Below, piece by piece: positions 11,302 to 19,874 of a stretch of DNA of 64,000 bases. The notes beneath the pieces are model-generated. The model did not search any database. It saw nothing but the letters and a program-made list of their open reading frames with translations, and had not been told where the DNA came from. The stretch lies in NCBI RefSeq assembly GCF_003285005.1, contig NZ_QMFA01000003.1, positions 26,970 through 90,969 on the forward strand, written 5' to 3'. The DNA comes from Paenibacillus sp. YN15 (GTDB lineage Bacteria; Bacillota; Bacilli; Paenibacillales; NBRC-103111). Within the stretch, counting starts at the first letter, position 1; each line of letters begins with the position of its first letter. The position numbers were made by a program, and so were the translations under genes.

Positions 11302-13011
11302 ATGATGAAAAGGGGTAAAAAAATTTGGGCACGAACGCGTTTGCTAGTTCTGGCTGGGCTGGTTGCGTTCACGGTTCCGGCAACCGGTCCATGGATGGCC
11401 GGCAACAAGGCAGAGGCTGCCCCTGTCTTCACTCATTCCGGCATTTTGTATGAACAGAGCGATTTTGACCGGGCCAAGACCAATATTGCATCGGGTACTA
11501 GCCCATGGATCGAGGCCTGGGAGACGGGGAAGCAGAATAAATATGCTTCTTCCACATATAATCCCAGTCCGGTAGCGGCTCCGGCCCGCTATGGGGATTC
11601 CTCCAAGAATGTGGGCAACCAACAGCTGTTCGATGACGCTACGGCGGCGCTGACCCAGGCCATTATATGGAAGGTTTCCAACAATGCCACGGAAGCGGCG
11701 GCGGCGAAGGCAAAGGCGGATCAGATCCTTGACGCCTGGTCAGAAACGGTAAACAAGGCAGTAGGCGGAGATGAGAACCAATTGCTCGCGGGGCTTACTG
11801 CCTACAAGCTGGCGGCAGCGGCGGATATCATGCGGGCGGATTCGGCCTGGGTGAACAGTGGAAAACTGACGGCGGCAAAAAATATGCTCCGCAATTATTT
11901 TTATCCGCCCTTGAAGACCTTCTTGGCCAATCATCAAGGGAAAAATAACGGTACTGCTTATCCTTATTATTACAGGGGCAACCAGGATCAGGCGGCAATG
12001 GTCTCCATTATGGCCATAGGTATTCTGTGTGATGACATTGCAATATACAATGAGGCAGTTTCGGCCTTCAAGTCCGGCAAGTTTAACGGCAATATCAACA
12101 ACTATTTGAAGGTATCCAGCGATGCCATGCTGGCACAAAGTGAGGAGAGCGGCAGAGACCAGCCCCATTCGCAGTTGGGACTCGGTCTTTTGGCTACGAT
12201 GGCGCAGATGTCCTATGTCCAAAAGAAAGGAGACGCTTCTTTTGAGGATCTTTACGAGTATTCCAACCGTTTGATTCTGAAGGGGTTCGAATACACCGCC
12301 AAATACAACCTTGGGCAGTCCGTTCCTTTTGCACCAGTTTATACCTCTACTAATAACAGCTGGGGTCGTGTGGAATCGGCCGTATCCACTTCCGGGCGCA
12401 GCCAGATCCGACCTGTCTACAGCATGGTTTGGAACCATTATAAATACGTCAAGGGCTTGGCGGATTCTGCTGCTACTGATCCCGTATATTATACCCGAAG
12501 CATGAATGCCGCCATCTGGCCCGAATCGGTGCATACGGATCATCAGCCCTTCAGCTCCCTGATGTATTCACGTATCTCCAGGCCGGCCAATTCGCTGTCC
12601 CATACGGTGTCCTTTAATGTGAAGGAGACAACAAGCTACATAACGGCTCCTTCAGGCGGGACTTCGCCTTTGTTGGCCAACGCAACTCTAAGCTATTTCA
12701 AGTCAGCCTCCAATGCGGAAAAATTCTTGGTCACCTATGCAGGAAGCGGCATGTGGACGTTGAAGTCCCTCGCCAACAACCTTTATGTATCCGTATCCAG
12801 TACAACAGATCCGTTGAAGGCGAAGGATGCATCCGTCATCGGCAATCAGAACAAATTTATCTTTGTTGATCAGGGGAATGGAGGAATCGGCATCAAGTCG
12901 GTTCAAACCGGCAAATTTGTCCAGATTAAGGCCTCTACCGGCCAACTTCTGGCGGATGAATCAAGTATCACCTCATCAGCCAACGATAAATTCAGATTAA
13001 TGTATCATTGA
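11302..13011 (+). CDS. secreted alginate-lyase-superfamily protein with beta-trefoil domain
   Basis: A 569-residue exported protein. After a signal peptide (about 1-37, ending NKAEA-AP), an alpha/alpha barrel of the alginate-lyase superfamily spans about 40-410. It contains the hallmark ESGRDQPHSQLGLG, in which the histidine and arginine are expected catalytic residues, and NRGNQ-like residues in YYYRGNQDQAAM. The C-terminal 130 residues (YITAPSGG... to the end) look like a fascin/ricin-type beta-trefoil that could bind sugar. The family includes alginate and glucuronan lyases, so a mannuronic- or glucuronic-acid polymer is plausible. AAAGGAG ends at 11295, so ATG 11302 (or 11305) is preferred over the ATG at 11296, which directly abuts it. 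It is divergent from the heparinase-like gene, and the two probably act on the same material. Confidence 0.8.
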   Translation: MMKRGKKIWARTRLLVLAGLVAFTVPATGPWMAGNKAEAAPVFTHSGILYEQSDFDRAKTNIASGTSPWIEAWETGKQNKYASSTYNPSPVAAPARYGDSSKNVGNQQLFDDATAALTQAIIWKVSNNATEAAAAKAKADQILDAWSETVNKAVGGDENQLLAGLTAYKLAAAADIMRADSAWVNSGKLTAAKNMLRNYFYPPLKTFLANHQGKNNGTAYPYYYRGNQDQAAMVSIMAIGILCDDIAIYNEAVSAFKSGKFNGNINNYLKVSSDAMLAQSEESGRDQPHSQLGLGLLATMAQMSYVQKKGDASFEDLYEYSNRLILKGFEYTAKYNLGQSVPFAPVYTSTNNSWGRVESAVSTSGRSQIRPVYSMVWNHYKYVKGLADSAATDPVYYTRSMNAAIWPESVHTDHQPFSSLMYSRISRPANSLSHTVSFNVKETTSYITAPSGGTSPLLANATLSYFKSASNAEKFLVTYAGSGMWTLKSLANNLYVSVSSTTDPLKAKDASVIGNQNKFIFVDQGNGGIGIKSVQTGKFVQIKASTGQLLADESSITSSANDKFRLMYH

Positions 13012-13072
13012 GGTTATTTTTAGAATCCTCTAATTTTTTGATTTGGTTAATAGTTTCCCAACTAAACCATTC

Positions 13073-13267
13073 CTATGCCAAAAAAAGAATGGTCAAGAAA
13101 GCAACAATCCCTGCAAAAAAAGTGCCGATGGCTAAAACAACAGGCTCCCGTGATTGAAATAGCATAAACGCAATTACAATACCGGCAAAGAATTTCACCT
13201 GAAATCGGTTTTAGCAGATTTATGTCCCACAATACAGGGGTTTGCTTATATGCCATACTTTATGCAT
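13073..13267 (-). pseudogene. small membrane-protein gene with two in-frame stops
   Basis: A perfect GGGAGGAGG (13277-13285, minus strand) lies 9 nt before an ATG. The frame reads MHKVWHISKPLYCGT, then TAA, two codons and a second TAA. It then resumes with VKFFAGIVIAFMLF and continues as a hydrophobic protein to TAG at 13073. The intact form would be about 64 residues with one or two membrane helices. The strong ribosome-binding site shows that translation once began here. A Zur-like palindrome lies upstream. An alternative is a short leader peptide followed by a separate GTG-started 41-residue membrane peptide. Confidence 0.4.
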
Positions 13268-13312
13268 AAGATAAAACCTCCTCCCAAAAAACAACGTAGG
13301 AACTGCATTTAA

Positions 13313-13327
13313 ATGTAAATATTACAA
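13313..13327. promoter_or_regulatory. weak Zur-box-like palindrome
   Basis: ATGTAAATATTACAA contains the perfect 13-bp palindrome TGTAAATATTACA. It resembles the stronger Zur boxes elsewhere in the window (TCGTAA-N3-TTACGA type) but matches only about 11 of 15 positions of the Bacillus consensus. It lies 46 nt upstream of the damaged small gene on the minus strand. Confidence 0.3.
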
Positions 13328-13502
13328 TTTTATTGTACTAAAGAAATTATTCTTACCCGAGGAAAATTTATGATAAGAGTTCTAATCCGGCTCAATTTAT
13401 TTGTCAAGCATTTTTTTGCCTCGAATTTTGTGGTTTAAGGAAATCCAACATCGCCGCGGCAAGCTTCGTGCATCCTTCGAGCACTCCTGCATCCAGAATA
13501 GT

Positions 13503-13555
13503 AAAAAGAGGCAACTTGCTGGCTGAAAAGCCATTAAGCAAGTTGCCTCTTTTTA
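13503..13555. terminator. bidirectional rho-independent terminator
   Basis: AAAAAGAGGCAACTTGCT (13503-13520) pairs perfectly with AGCAAGTTGCCTCTTTTT (13538-13555). It directly follows the phosphoesterase stop codon. A/T runs on both sides allow termination on either strand. Confidence 0.8.
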
Positions 13556-14761
13556 TTATTTATTCTTTTGAATCCCAAACTCATCAATGAGCTTGACCTG
13601 GCGAGGCTCGTTGTTGGAAAGCTCGCCATAGACCTGATAAAGCTTGACCTTCAGCACGTTATCATCAAATTCGTAAACGGCAAAGTTCTGCTCCGATGAA
13701 TCTCTGAAGTTTTCATGTGAGGATTTGAAGTTCTCGGACTTTTGCGGCTGCTTGCCGTAAGCAAACAACGAGTTGTAGTGGTCAAGCTGTTCCTGGGTCA
13801 GCCAGTTCAGCTTGGGTCTGACGGACTTAATGTGCTCCAGGGATTTGTCGTAAAGCGCATCGTATGCTTTGGTCCCGCCTGTGTTGGGAAGGATGAATGT
13901 GGTTCCTTTGGGATTTTGATAGTACTCAACATGATCCTTGCCCAGCACAATGTCGGCAAAATCGATTTGGGCGTTCACGAAGCTCTCTTCTTTTGAAGCA
14001 TAGTTCAACGACTTGGTCCGCGATATAACATGATCATGTCCTTGAAGCGCAAGGTCAATATCCAGTTCATCAATGAGCTTCATGAAATCCTCTCTTAACG
14101 ATTTGGAAAACAGAGGCTTGTGATATTGCAAAACAACCCAGTTTGTGCCCCGTTTTCTAGCCTCCTGGACGTCTTCTTTGATCCAGGCAAGCTGCTCTTC
14201 GCCCAGCGCTTTTTTGGCCGGGTTTTTATAATCGTTTGTGTTTGCGACTACGAAATGAACTCCGTTGTAATCATAAGAATAGTAGGAGCCGCCATCAATT
14301 TTCCCTTGTGCCGCAGGAACATTGAAGTGATTGTTGTAGGTTTCGGGAAAGAGTTCATTGTAATTAAGACCGTATTCATCATGATTTCCGGCAGTGGGAG
14401 CCCAGGGCCGACTTAAAATCGATTTTTGGGATTTCTCCAGGAGATCAACCCATTCATCTTCCACCTCGGCGATTTCCACAATATCTCCCGTGTGTATAAC
14501 GAAGTCGGTATCAGGGGCCGTTTCCAGCGCTTTTTCCAGAGTACTGGCTCCATAGGCGGCTTCATTTCTCGCATGCTCGTTCCAATAAGCATTTTGAGTA
14601 TCCGTATATTGGACGAAAGTAAACTTGTCTCCCGCTGCGCCGGAGGTTTGGAACTGGCCTACAGGACTTTTTTCTCCATGCTCGCTTCCTACCTGGTAGT
14701 AATATTTCGTATTGGGCTTGAGGTTTTTGGCAAGGGCTTTATATGAATGATTTGGTGAGTA
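13556..14761 (-). pseudogene. 5'-truncated purple acid phosphatase-like metallophosphoesterase
   Basis: The open frame runs 401 codons from just after a TAA at 14762-14764. It starts in the middle of the N-terminal fibronectin-like domain of purple acid phosphatases (SYKALAKNLKPNTKYYYQVG). All downstream metal-site motifs are present: TDTQ, HTGDIVE, TAGNHDE, YHKPLF and GHDH. No ATG, GTG or TTG occurs before the GTG at 14479, which lies inside the GD motif and would remove the first metal ligand. Signal peptide and promoter are therefore missing, and the gene is probably dead. A strong terminator still follows it. The intact enzyme would be a secreted phosphoesterase of unknown substrate. Confidence 0.75.
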
Positions 14762-14859
14762 TTAAAACCTTGTTAAGATTTTCTAAATATCTTCAATGTT
14801 TCATTAAGATGCGCCTAGTGAGACCTAGTGAGCTAGTTCGCTCCTAATATAGGACTTGG

Positions 14860-14902
14860 AAACGCATTTATGAGGAGCAAGCTCCTTGTAGGTGCGTTTT
14901 TT
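14860..14902 (+). terminator. orphan rho-independent terminator
   Basis: AAACGCA (14860-14866) pairs with TGCGTTT (14893-14899), with an inner AGGAGC/GCTCCT stem and a run of T. No complete plus-strand gene precedes it. The stretch 14765-14860 contains only a short direct repeat (CCTAGTGAG twice near 14814-14832). It may end a small RNA or be a leftover of the lost 5' part. Confidence 0.55.
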
Positions 14903-14930
14903 GCATGTAAAATCGTGAAAGCCACATAAT
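14901..14930 (+). promoter_or_regulatory. possible promoter of the amidase gene
   Basis: TTGCAT (14901-14906) and CATAAT (14925-14930) are 18 nt apart, about 50 nt upstream of the amidase ribosome-binding site. The match to sigma-A elements is moderate. Confidence 0.4.
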
Positions 14931-14982
14931 CTATCTCTTTTTCTCATATAATCGTTAGCAGATTGAGAGAAAGGAGAGATAC

Positions 14983-16401
14983 GTGCACATGAGCAATAAG
15001 CCAACTTTCGGAGCGGGAATAATGACCAGCATAATAAAAATATTATTGATTGGAGTTTCTCTGTTGAGTTTTCTACTAACGCTCATCATTGTTCCTGTAA
15101 AATATCCGGATTTAATTCCAACTGAAGTGGGAGCATATCTTGAACATTGGACAGCCCGTGCCATTTTTATTCCTGATAAAATGTTGGTTGGAATGCTGAA
15201 TATGGAATTGCCAAGTCAAGCGGAATTATCACCTTACAGTGATCAGGTCCCTGAGGCATCAACTACTGCTGTAGAAACGAATTCTGCTTCTCTTCCTGTA
15301 CAGGAAGCCAAGCAGCAGGGTGAAGAGAAGGAATTAAGAATCAGCAAGCTGTCACCCGCCGGCAGTCCCGAAGCCTCTACCTTATGGGTTCAATTATTGA
15401 AAAAGGGGGTTGTGCGCAACGAGGCCAAAGAAACCTCCCCCGAGATCATGGTTATTCCGGCTGGAGAATGGCTGCCGGTTGTTAAACAAGAGAAGCAATG
15501 GACAAAAGTAAAGCTGGGAGCAAGTCAAACCGGATGGCTGCAGGGAGGGGAAGTTCAAATGCATAAGCTTTCTGATCCCACCCAGATTTTGAGAGTTGCT
15601 TCACAGACGCCCCTATATAGCGGTCCTGATTATTCGTTTGAGAAGCTTGGAATTGCAGAGGAGGGCTCTTCGTATGTACCGAAGCAAGTAAGCGGACAGT
15701 GGATTGAGTTAAAGGAGAAAAAGTTCCAAAGCTCTCTTTGGGTACCGGCTGAGCAGGTCGTCTGGACTTACGGACAGCCGAATGCTGCAGTAGCTGCAAG
15801 CGTCAGTATCTCCGCAAGCTCTCGGAAGGAAGCATTAGGGAAGCTTGCCGGGAAAACAATCGTGCTTGATCCGGGTCATGGAGGGAAGGATACAGGGGCC
15901 ATCGCACAAATCAAGAAGGTTTATGAAAGGGACGTCAATTTATCCGTTGCCATTGTACTAAAAAACAAGCTGCTCGCGGCAGGTGCCCAAGTTATTATGA
16001 CACGGACCACGAATGAGGAGACCGTCTCCCTGGAGAGCAGAGCGGATATTTCCAACCGAAATCATGCGGATTTATTTATCAGCATCCATCAAAATGCATT
16101 TGTGGAGGACCCCACTGTAGCCGGAGCCATTACCTTTTATAGTAACGAAAATTCCTTAAAAGCCGCACAGCTCATTGAAGAAGGGATTAACGATTCTATC
16201 GGTGGGGAAAATACAAGGCACAGGGTGGAGAAACAACCGTTCGTTGTGCTGCGGCAGAATAAGCAGCCTGCAGTATTGGTAGAAGGTTGTTTCCTGTCTA
16301 ACCCTGAGGAATTAGCTAACAGTCTGCTGTCTACGTTCCATGAACAGCTTGCTGTCGGTATTTACAATGGCGCACTGAAATTTTTGGAAGCAGACGCATA
16401 G
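14983..16401 (+). CDS. membrane-anchored N-acetylmuramoyl-L-alanine amidase (Amidase_3)
   Basis: This 472-residue protein has one N-terminal membrane segment (about 14-38), which probably serves as an uncleaved anchor. Two SH3b-like wall-binding regions follow (about 125-195 and 203-265). The Amidase_3 catalytic domain covers about 290-468. The zinc-site residues are visible: histidine in LDPGHGGKDTGA, glutamate in YERDVNLS, histidine in FISIHQNA, and the catalytic glutamate in VLVEGCFLSNPEE. It should cut the amide bond between MurNAc and the stem peptide in peptidoglycan. AAGGAG (14971-14976) fits the GTG start at 14983; an ATG lies two codons later. It precedes the zinc-starvation operon in the same direction but is separated from it by Zur boxes and their promoter region. 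Confidence 0.85.
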   Translation: MHMSNKPTFGAGIMTSIIKILLIGVSLLSFLLTLIIVPVKYPDLIPTEVGAYLEHWTARAIFIPDKMLVGMLNMELPSQAELSPYSDQVPEASTTAVETNSASLPVQEAKQQGEEKELRISKLSPAGSPEASTLWVQLLKKGVVRNEAKETSPEIMVIPAGEWLPVVKQEKQWTKVKLGASQTGWLQGGEVQMHKLSDPTQILRVASQTPLYSGPDYSFEKLGIAEEGSSYVPKQVSGQWIELKEKKFQSSLWVPAEQVVWTYGQPNAAVAASVSISASSRKEALGKLAGKTIVLDPGHGGKDTGAIAQIKKVYERDVNLSVAIVLKNKLLAAGAQVIMTRTTNEETVSLESRADISNRNHADLFISIHQNAFVEDPTVAGAITFYSNENSLKAAQLIEEGINDSIGGENTRHRVEKQPFVVLRQNKQPAVLVEGCFLSNPEELANSLLSTFHEQLAVGIYNGALKFLEADA

Positions 16402-16456
16402 AAAAATATTATGGTTATAAGACTTGAAAAAGAAAAAGGCTGCCACTATAATTAAA

Positions 16457-16513
16457 TCGTAAATATTACGTATAAATTATTTTTTTATATTATAATAATA
16501 GTAAAAATTACAA
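16457..16513 (+). promoter_or_regulatory. two Zur boxes in the zinc-operon leader
   Basis: TCGTAAATATTACGT (16457-16471) matches the Bacillus Zur consensus TCGTAATNATTACGA at all but two defined positions. TAGTAAAAATTACAA (16499-16513) is a weaker second copy just before the rpsN ribosome-binding site. TATAAT-like hexamers lie between them near 16486-16496. Zinc-loaded Zur bound here would shut off the operon, which itself encodes Zur. Confidence 0.75.
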
Positions 16514-16531
16514 CTAGGAGGCCGGAGAGTC

Positions 16532-16801
16532 ATGGCTAAAAAATCAAAGGTAATAAAGGAACTTCAAAGACAGGCTACTGTTGCTAAATATGCCGAGAAA
16601 AGGATGGAACTCAAGAAAAATAAGGATTACGAAGGTCTAAGCAAGTTACCCAGGAATGCTTCGCCGACAAGGCTTCACAATCGCTGCCAGATATCAGGGA
16701 GACCCAGAGGCTATCTGAGAAAGTATAAGATCTCGCGGATTGCCTTTCGTGAATTGGCCCATAAAGGACAAATACCGGGAATAACCAAGTCCAGCTGGTA
16801 A
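16532..16801 (+). CDS. rpsN: zinc-independent 30S ribosomal protein S14
   Basis: The 89-residue product is the long S14 form ([19 protein letters not shown] near the middle). It has a single cysteine, so it lacks the two CxxC pairs that bind zinc in the short form. In Bacillus the equivalent paralogue (RpsN2/YhzA) is repressed by Zur and replaces the zinc-binding S14 when zinc is scarce, freeing zinc. Placement directly behind two Zur boxes and before a zinc ABC transporter supports the same role. AGGAGG lies 10 nt before the ATG. The gene is first in a run that continues through rpmG with short gaps or overlaps. Confidence 0.92.
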   Translation: MAKKSKVIKELQRQATVAKYAEKRMELKKNKDYEGLSKLPRNASPTRLHNRCQISGRPRGYLRKYKISRIAFRELAHKGQIPGITKSSW

Positions 16802-16825
16802 ACATGTGAATAAGGGTTGATGAAA

Positions 16826-17533
16826 ATGGACTTGATTTCCATGGAAGAAGTGATTTTTGGCTATTCGGATACGCCAAGCTTGGAAAACGTTAATTTAACC
16901 ATTGCAAGTGGTGAATTCGTAGCGGTAACAGGCCCCAACGGAGCCTCCAAGACCACCTTGCTGAAGCTGGCTTTGGGGTTATTGAAGCCGTGGAGAGGGC
17001 GAATATACCTTGCCAAGCAGAAGGAGGATGGAGAGAAGCTGCGTATCGGTTATGTTCCCCAGCAGATCGCCTCCTTTAACGCCGGCTTTCCCAGCACCGT
17101 GCATGAATTTGTCCGCTCCGGCAGGTTTACGGCAGGTTCTTGGCTGAGGAGGCTGGGAAATCGGGACAAGGAACAGACGGAGGGGGCACTGCGGCAGATG
17201 GGGATGTGGGAATTGCGTCATCGCAAGATCGGGGAGCTGTCCGGCGGGCAAAAGCAGCGGGTCTGCATCGCCCGTGCATTGGCCCAGGAGCCTCATTTAT
17301 TGGTGCTGGATGAGCCGGCAACGGGAATGGATCAGGCCAGCCGGATGGCTTTTTACGAACTGATGCAGCAGCAGGTGCGGGAGGAAGGACGGACGGTCAT
17401 CATGGTCACTCATAATTTGGCGGAGCTGGAATCCCGGCTGGACCGCATCATTGAATTGGTCCGAAGGGAGGATGGGGGATGGAGATGCTGCACTATGACT
17501 TCATGCAGCGGGCATTTTTCTCCAGCGGGCTGA
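16826..17533 (+). CDS. znuC: zinc ABC transporter ATP-binding protein
   Basis: ATPase subunit of a ZnuABC/AdcABC zinc importer. Visible motifs are the Walker A-like GPNGASKTT, the Q-loop region YVPQQIASFNAGFPS (typical of AdcC), the signature LSGGQKQR, Walker B LLVLDEPATG and the H-loop histidine in VTHNLAE. Serine replaces the last glycine of Walker A. AdcC-type ATPases usually have alanine or serine there, so this need not mean inactivity. Start ATG 16826 is preferred because AAGGG ends 9 nt upstream; earlier in-frame TTG and ATG codons are too close. The last 55 bp overlap znuB, and the final 15 or so residues (CCTMTSCSGHF) look non-conserved. Confidence 0.9.
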   Translation: MDLISMEEVIFGYSDTPSLENVNLTIASGEFVAVTGPNGASKTTLLKLALGLLKPWRGRIYLAKQKEDGEKLRIGYVPQQIASFNAGFPSTVHEFVRSGRFTAGSWLRRLGNRDKEQTEGALRQMGMWELRHRKIGELSGGQKQRVCIARALAQEPHLLVLDEPATGMDQASRMAFYELMQQQVREEGRTVIMVTHNLAELESRLDRIIELVRREDGGWRCCTMTSCSGHFSPAG

Positions 17534-18333
17534 CCGCCTTGCTCGCTTCTGTCTTGGGAGTCTATCTTATGCTGAGACGGCAGGCTCTGATGGCGGATAT
17601 GCTGTCTCATGTCTCATTGGCCGGGGTCGCGGCGGGAGCATTGCTGCGGGTAAATCCGGTATGGAGCGGTTTTGCCGTAGCTGTAATCGGTGCAGTTGCC
17701 GTGGAGTATGTCCGGAGAGTTTATAAAACGTATAGTGAGATATCCATTGCGGTTATCATGATCGGCGGGCTGTCTTCCGCCGTTGTGCTGATGAGCTTGA
17801 ACAAAAGCTTGAATAAAAGCTTGTCGTCCTATCTGTTCGGCTCAGTGGTAGCAATCAATAGCAGCGAGCTGCTGCTGTTGGGAATCGCTGCCGCTGTGGG
17901 AGCGGCTTTCTTTTTTATTTTCCGGCGTCCTCTCTACCAAATAACCTTCGATGAGGATACGGCTAAAACCAACGGGCTTCCGGTTGACCGGATCTCCCTC
18001 CTGTTCAGCATAATAACCGGGATGATCGTGGCTTCCGCTATACCGGTTGTAGGCGTATTGCTGGTATCGGCGCTGATTGTGCTGCCTGCCGCCTTGGCTA
18101 TTCGGATCGCGCCCTCCTTTAACACCGCAATTGTCTTCTCTATGGTCTTCGGGCTGATCGGTTCATGGACAGGGCTGGCCGCTTCTTACCGGCTCAGTAC
18201 GCCTCCGGGAGGCACCATTGCGTTGATTTTGCTGCTGTTTTTAATAGCTGGCACAGGCTTGCGCAAGCTTGTTTTGAAAGTGGCTAAATATAAAAACCAA
18301 ATGAATTGTCAATCAGGAGGTATTCGATCATGA
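17479..18333 (+). CDS. znuB: zinc ABC transporter permease
   Basis: A 284-residue polytopic membrane protein of the ABC-3 (ZnuB/AdcB) family. It opens with FMQRAFFSSGLTALLASVLG and contains the conserved LADMLSHVSLAG-like segment (MADMLSHVSLAGVAAGA), followed by seven or eight hydrophobic segments. It forms the membrane channel for zinc with the ZnuC ATPase and the ZnuA lipoprotein. GGGAGG fits the ATG at 17479 although this lies inside the znuC reading frame. The stop codon overlaps the znuA start (ATGA), indicating translational coupling. Confidence 0.9.
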   Translation: MEMLHYDFMQRAFFSSGLTALLASVLGVYLMLRRQALMADMLSHVSLAGVAAGALLRVNPVWSGFAVAVIGAVAVEYVRRVYKTYSEISIAVIMIGGLSSAVVLMSLNKSLNKSLSSYLFGSVVAINSSELLLLGIAAAVGAAFFFIFRRPLYQITFDEDTAKTNGLPVDRISLLFSIITGMIVASAIPVVGVLLVSALIVLPAALAIRIAPSFNTAIVFSMVFGLIGSWTGLAASYRLSTPPGGTIALILLLFLIAGTGLRKLVLKVAKYKNQMNCQSGGIRS

Positions 18334-19406
18334 GGTTCAGTGTAAAACATGCGTTTATCACAACAGCGGCTCTTGCTTTGCTGCTCACGGGCTGCGGAGC
18401 AAACAAGGAATCGGATTTAACAGCATCATCCAGTCCTTCACCTGCGGTCTCTTCCGTACCTTCCGTCCAACCAACCGATACAAGCAAAAAATTGAAGGTA
18501 GTGGCCACCTTCTACCCCATGGTGGAATTCTCCCGGCAAGTAGCCGGCAGCCATGCCGAGGTTATCGGGTTGATCCCAACCGGCGTGGAGCCCCATGACT
18601 GGGAGCCGAGCCCCAAAGACATTGCCCAGCTCAAGGAAGCAGATGTGTTTGTCTATAACGGGATAGTGGAGGAATGGGCAGAGGACGCTCTGAAGGGAGC
18701 GGCAAATGACAAGCGCATTGTAGTGGAAGCAAGCCAGGAAATCGAGCTGATGGAAGGAACACATGAAGAAGAGCATGAAGGCGAGGAAGAACACGAAGAG
18801 GAAGCGGCGCATGAAGAAGACCATCACGAACATGCTCTTGATCCCCATGTATGGTTGAGTCCGGTGCTTGCTCAGAAGGAAGTAAAGGCGATTGAGGCTG
18901 CCCTGGTCAAAGCCGACCCCGCCCATAAAGACGATTATGTGAAGAATGCCGATGCCTATATCGCCAAGCTGAAGGAGCTGGATAATGCTTATAAAACCGG
19001 ATTAAAGGATGTCAAACGCAAGGAGTTCGTTACTCAGCATGCTGCCTTCGGTTATCTGGCCAAGGAGTATGGACTGACGCAGGTGCCGATTGCCGGCCTT
19101 TCACCGGAACAGGAGCCTTCTCCGGACAAGATGGCGGATATTATCCAATTTGCCAAGGAAAAGCAGGTAAAGACTATCTTCTTTGAAACACTGGTCGATC
19201 CGAAGGTAGCACAAACCATCGCTAACGAGCTTGGCGCCAAAACGGATGTGCTTAATCCCTTGGAAGGTTTAACAGACGAGGATAAGAAAAATAACCTGGA
19301 TTACATTGGCATCATGAAAAATAATTTGGCGGCGCTGCAAAAAGGCATTAAACGAATAAGGCTGGCAAGCGGATATGAAGGTGAAAGCCTTCGTATCCGC
19401 CTCTAA
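18330..19406 (+). CDS. znuA: zinc-binding lipoprotein of ZnuABC
   Basis: Solute-binding protein of the cluster 9 metal family, 358 residues. A lipoprotein signal ends in LLLTGC. The three canonical histidine ligands appear in GVEPHDWEPS, DPHVWLSP and VTQHAAFGYLA, and the final acidic ligand region is FFETLVDPK. Between the first two lies a Glu/His-rich loop (about 145-175, EEEHEGEEEHEEE) typical of zinc rather than manganese binders. The protein captures zinc outside the membrane and hands it to ZnuB. The start at 18330 has AGGAGG 9 nt upstream and overlaps the znuB stop. Confidence 0.92.
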   Translation: MRFSVKHAFITTAALALLLTGCGANKESDLTASSSPSPAVSSVPSVQPTDTSKKLKVVATFYPMVEFSRQVAGSHAEVIGLIPTGVEPHDWEPSPKDIAQLKEADVFVYNGIVEEWAEDALKGAANDKRIVVEASQEIELMEGTHEEEHEGEEEHEEEAAHEEDHHEHALDPHVWLSPVLAQKEVKAIEAALVKADPAHKDDYVKNADAYIAKLKELDNAYKTGLKDVKRKEFVTQHAAFGYLAKEYGLTQVPIAGLSPEQEPSPDKMADIIQFAKEKQVKTIFFETLVDPKVAQTIANELGAKTDVLNPLEGLTDEDKKNNLDYIGIMKNNLAALQKGIKRIRLASGYEGESLRIRL

Positions 19407-19421
19407 GCAGGAGGGACTATC

Positions 19422-19856
19422 ATGGCACAAGAACGGAATTATCAGGAGGAGTTGTTGTTAAAATTAACCACAACGGGTCATCGCATTACCGAGCAGCGAA
19501 AATGCTTGCTTACGATGTTGCTTCAAGCGGAGCGTCCTCTATCGGCCATGGAAATCTATCAATGTATGGCTCCTGAATTTACAGGATTAAGCTATGGAAC
19601 TGTTTATAAGAACATTAAGTTGTTTTTGGATTTAAAGCTGATTGAATCCTTTGCTTATGCAAACGAGATTCGTTTTCGACTGGTAGATGAGGAACGTCCG
19701 CATTATCATTTTATCTGTCAGAATTGCGGAACCATGACATCCATTCAAATTGATCCGAATCAGTTAAAATTATTTCTTCCTGAAAATTATCGATTACTAA
19801 ATTTTCAATTTGATATTTTTGGTCAGTGTGAGACATGTCATGCCGTAATGGGATAA
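19422..19856 (+). CDS. zur: Fur-family zinc-responsive repressor Zur
   Basis: A 144-residue Fur-family regulator with a winged-helix N-terminus (TGHRITEQRKCLLTMLL, GLSYGTVYKNIKLF) and a metal-binding C-terminus. PHYHFICQNCG and GQCETCHAVMG supply the two CxxC pairs of the structural zinc site. Encoded inside a zinc-uptake operon that carries Zur boxes at its head, it is most simply Zur rather than Fur or PerR. It would repress its own operon and probably the divergent locus at 45.2 kb, whose box has the same core. GCAGGAGG-like bases precede the ATG at 19422. Confidence 0.88.
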   Translation: MAQERNYQEELLLKLTTTGHRITEQRKCLLTMLLQAERPLSAMEIYQCMAPEFTGLSYGTVYKNIKLFLDLKLIESFAYANEIRFRLVDEERPHYHFICQNCGTMTSIQIDPNQLKLFLPENYRLLNFQFDIFGQCETCHAVMG

Positions 19857-19874
19857 GAAAGGAAGATGCAGGTA

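Noticed and set aside
16910-16960. ZnuC Walker A reads GPNGASKTT, with serine replacing the invariant glycine, suggesting a dead ATPase
   Set aside because: AdcC-type zinc ATPases commonly have alanine or serine at this position, and all other motifs are intact, so it is treated as a family trait.
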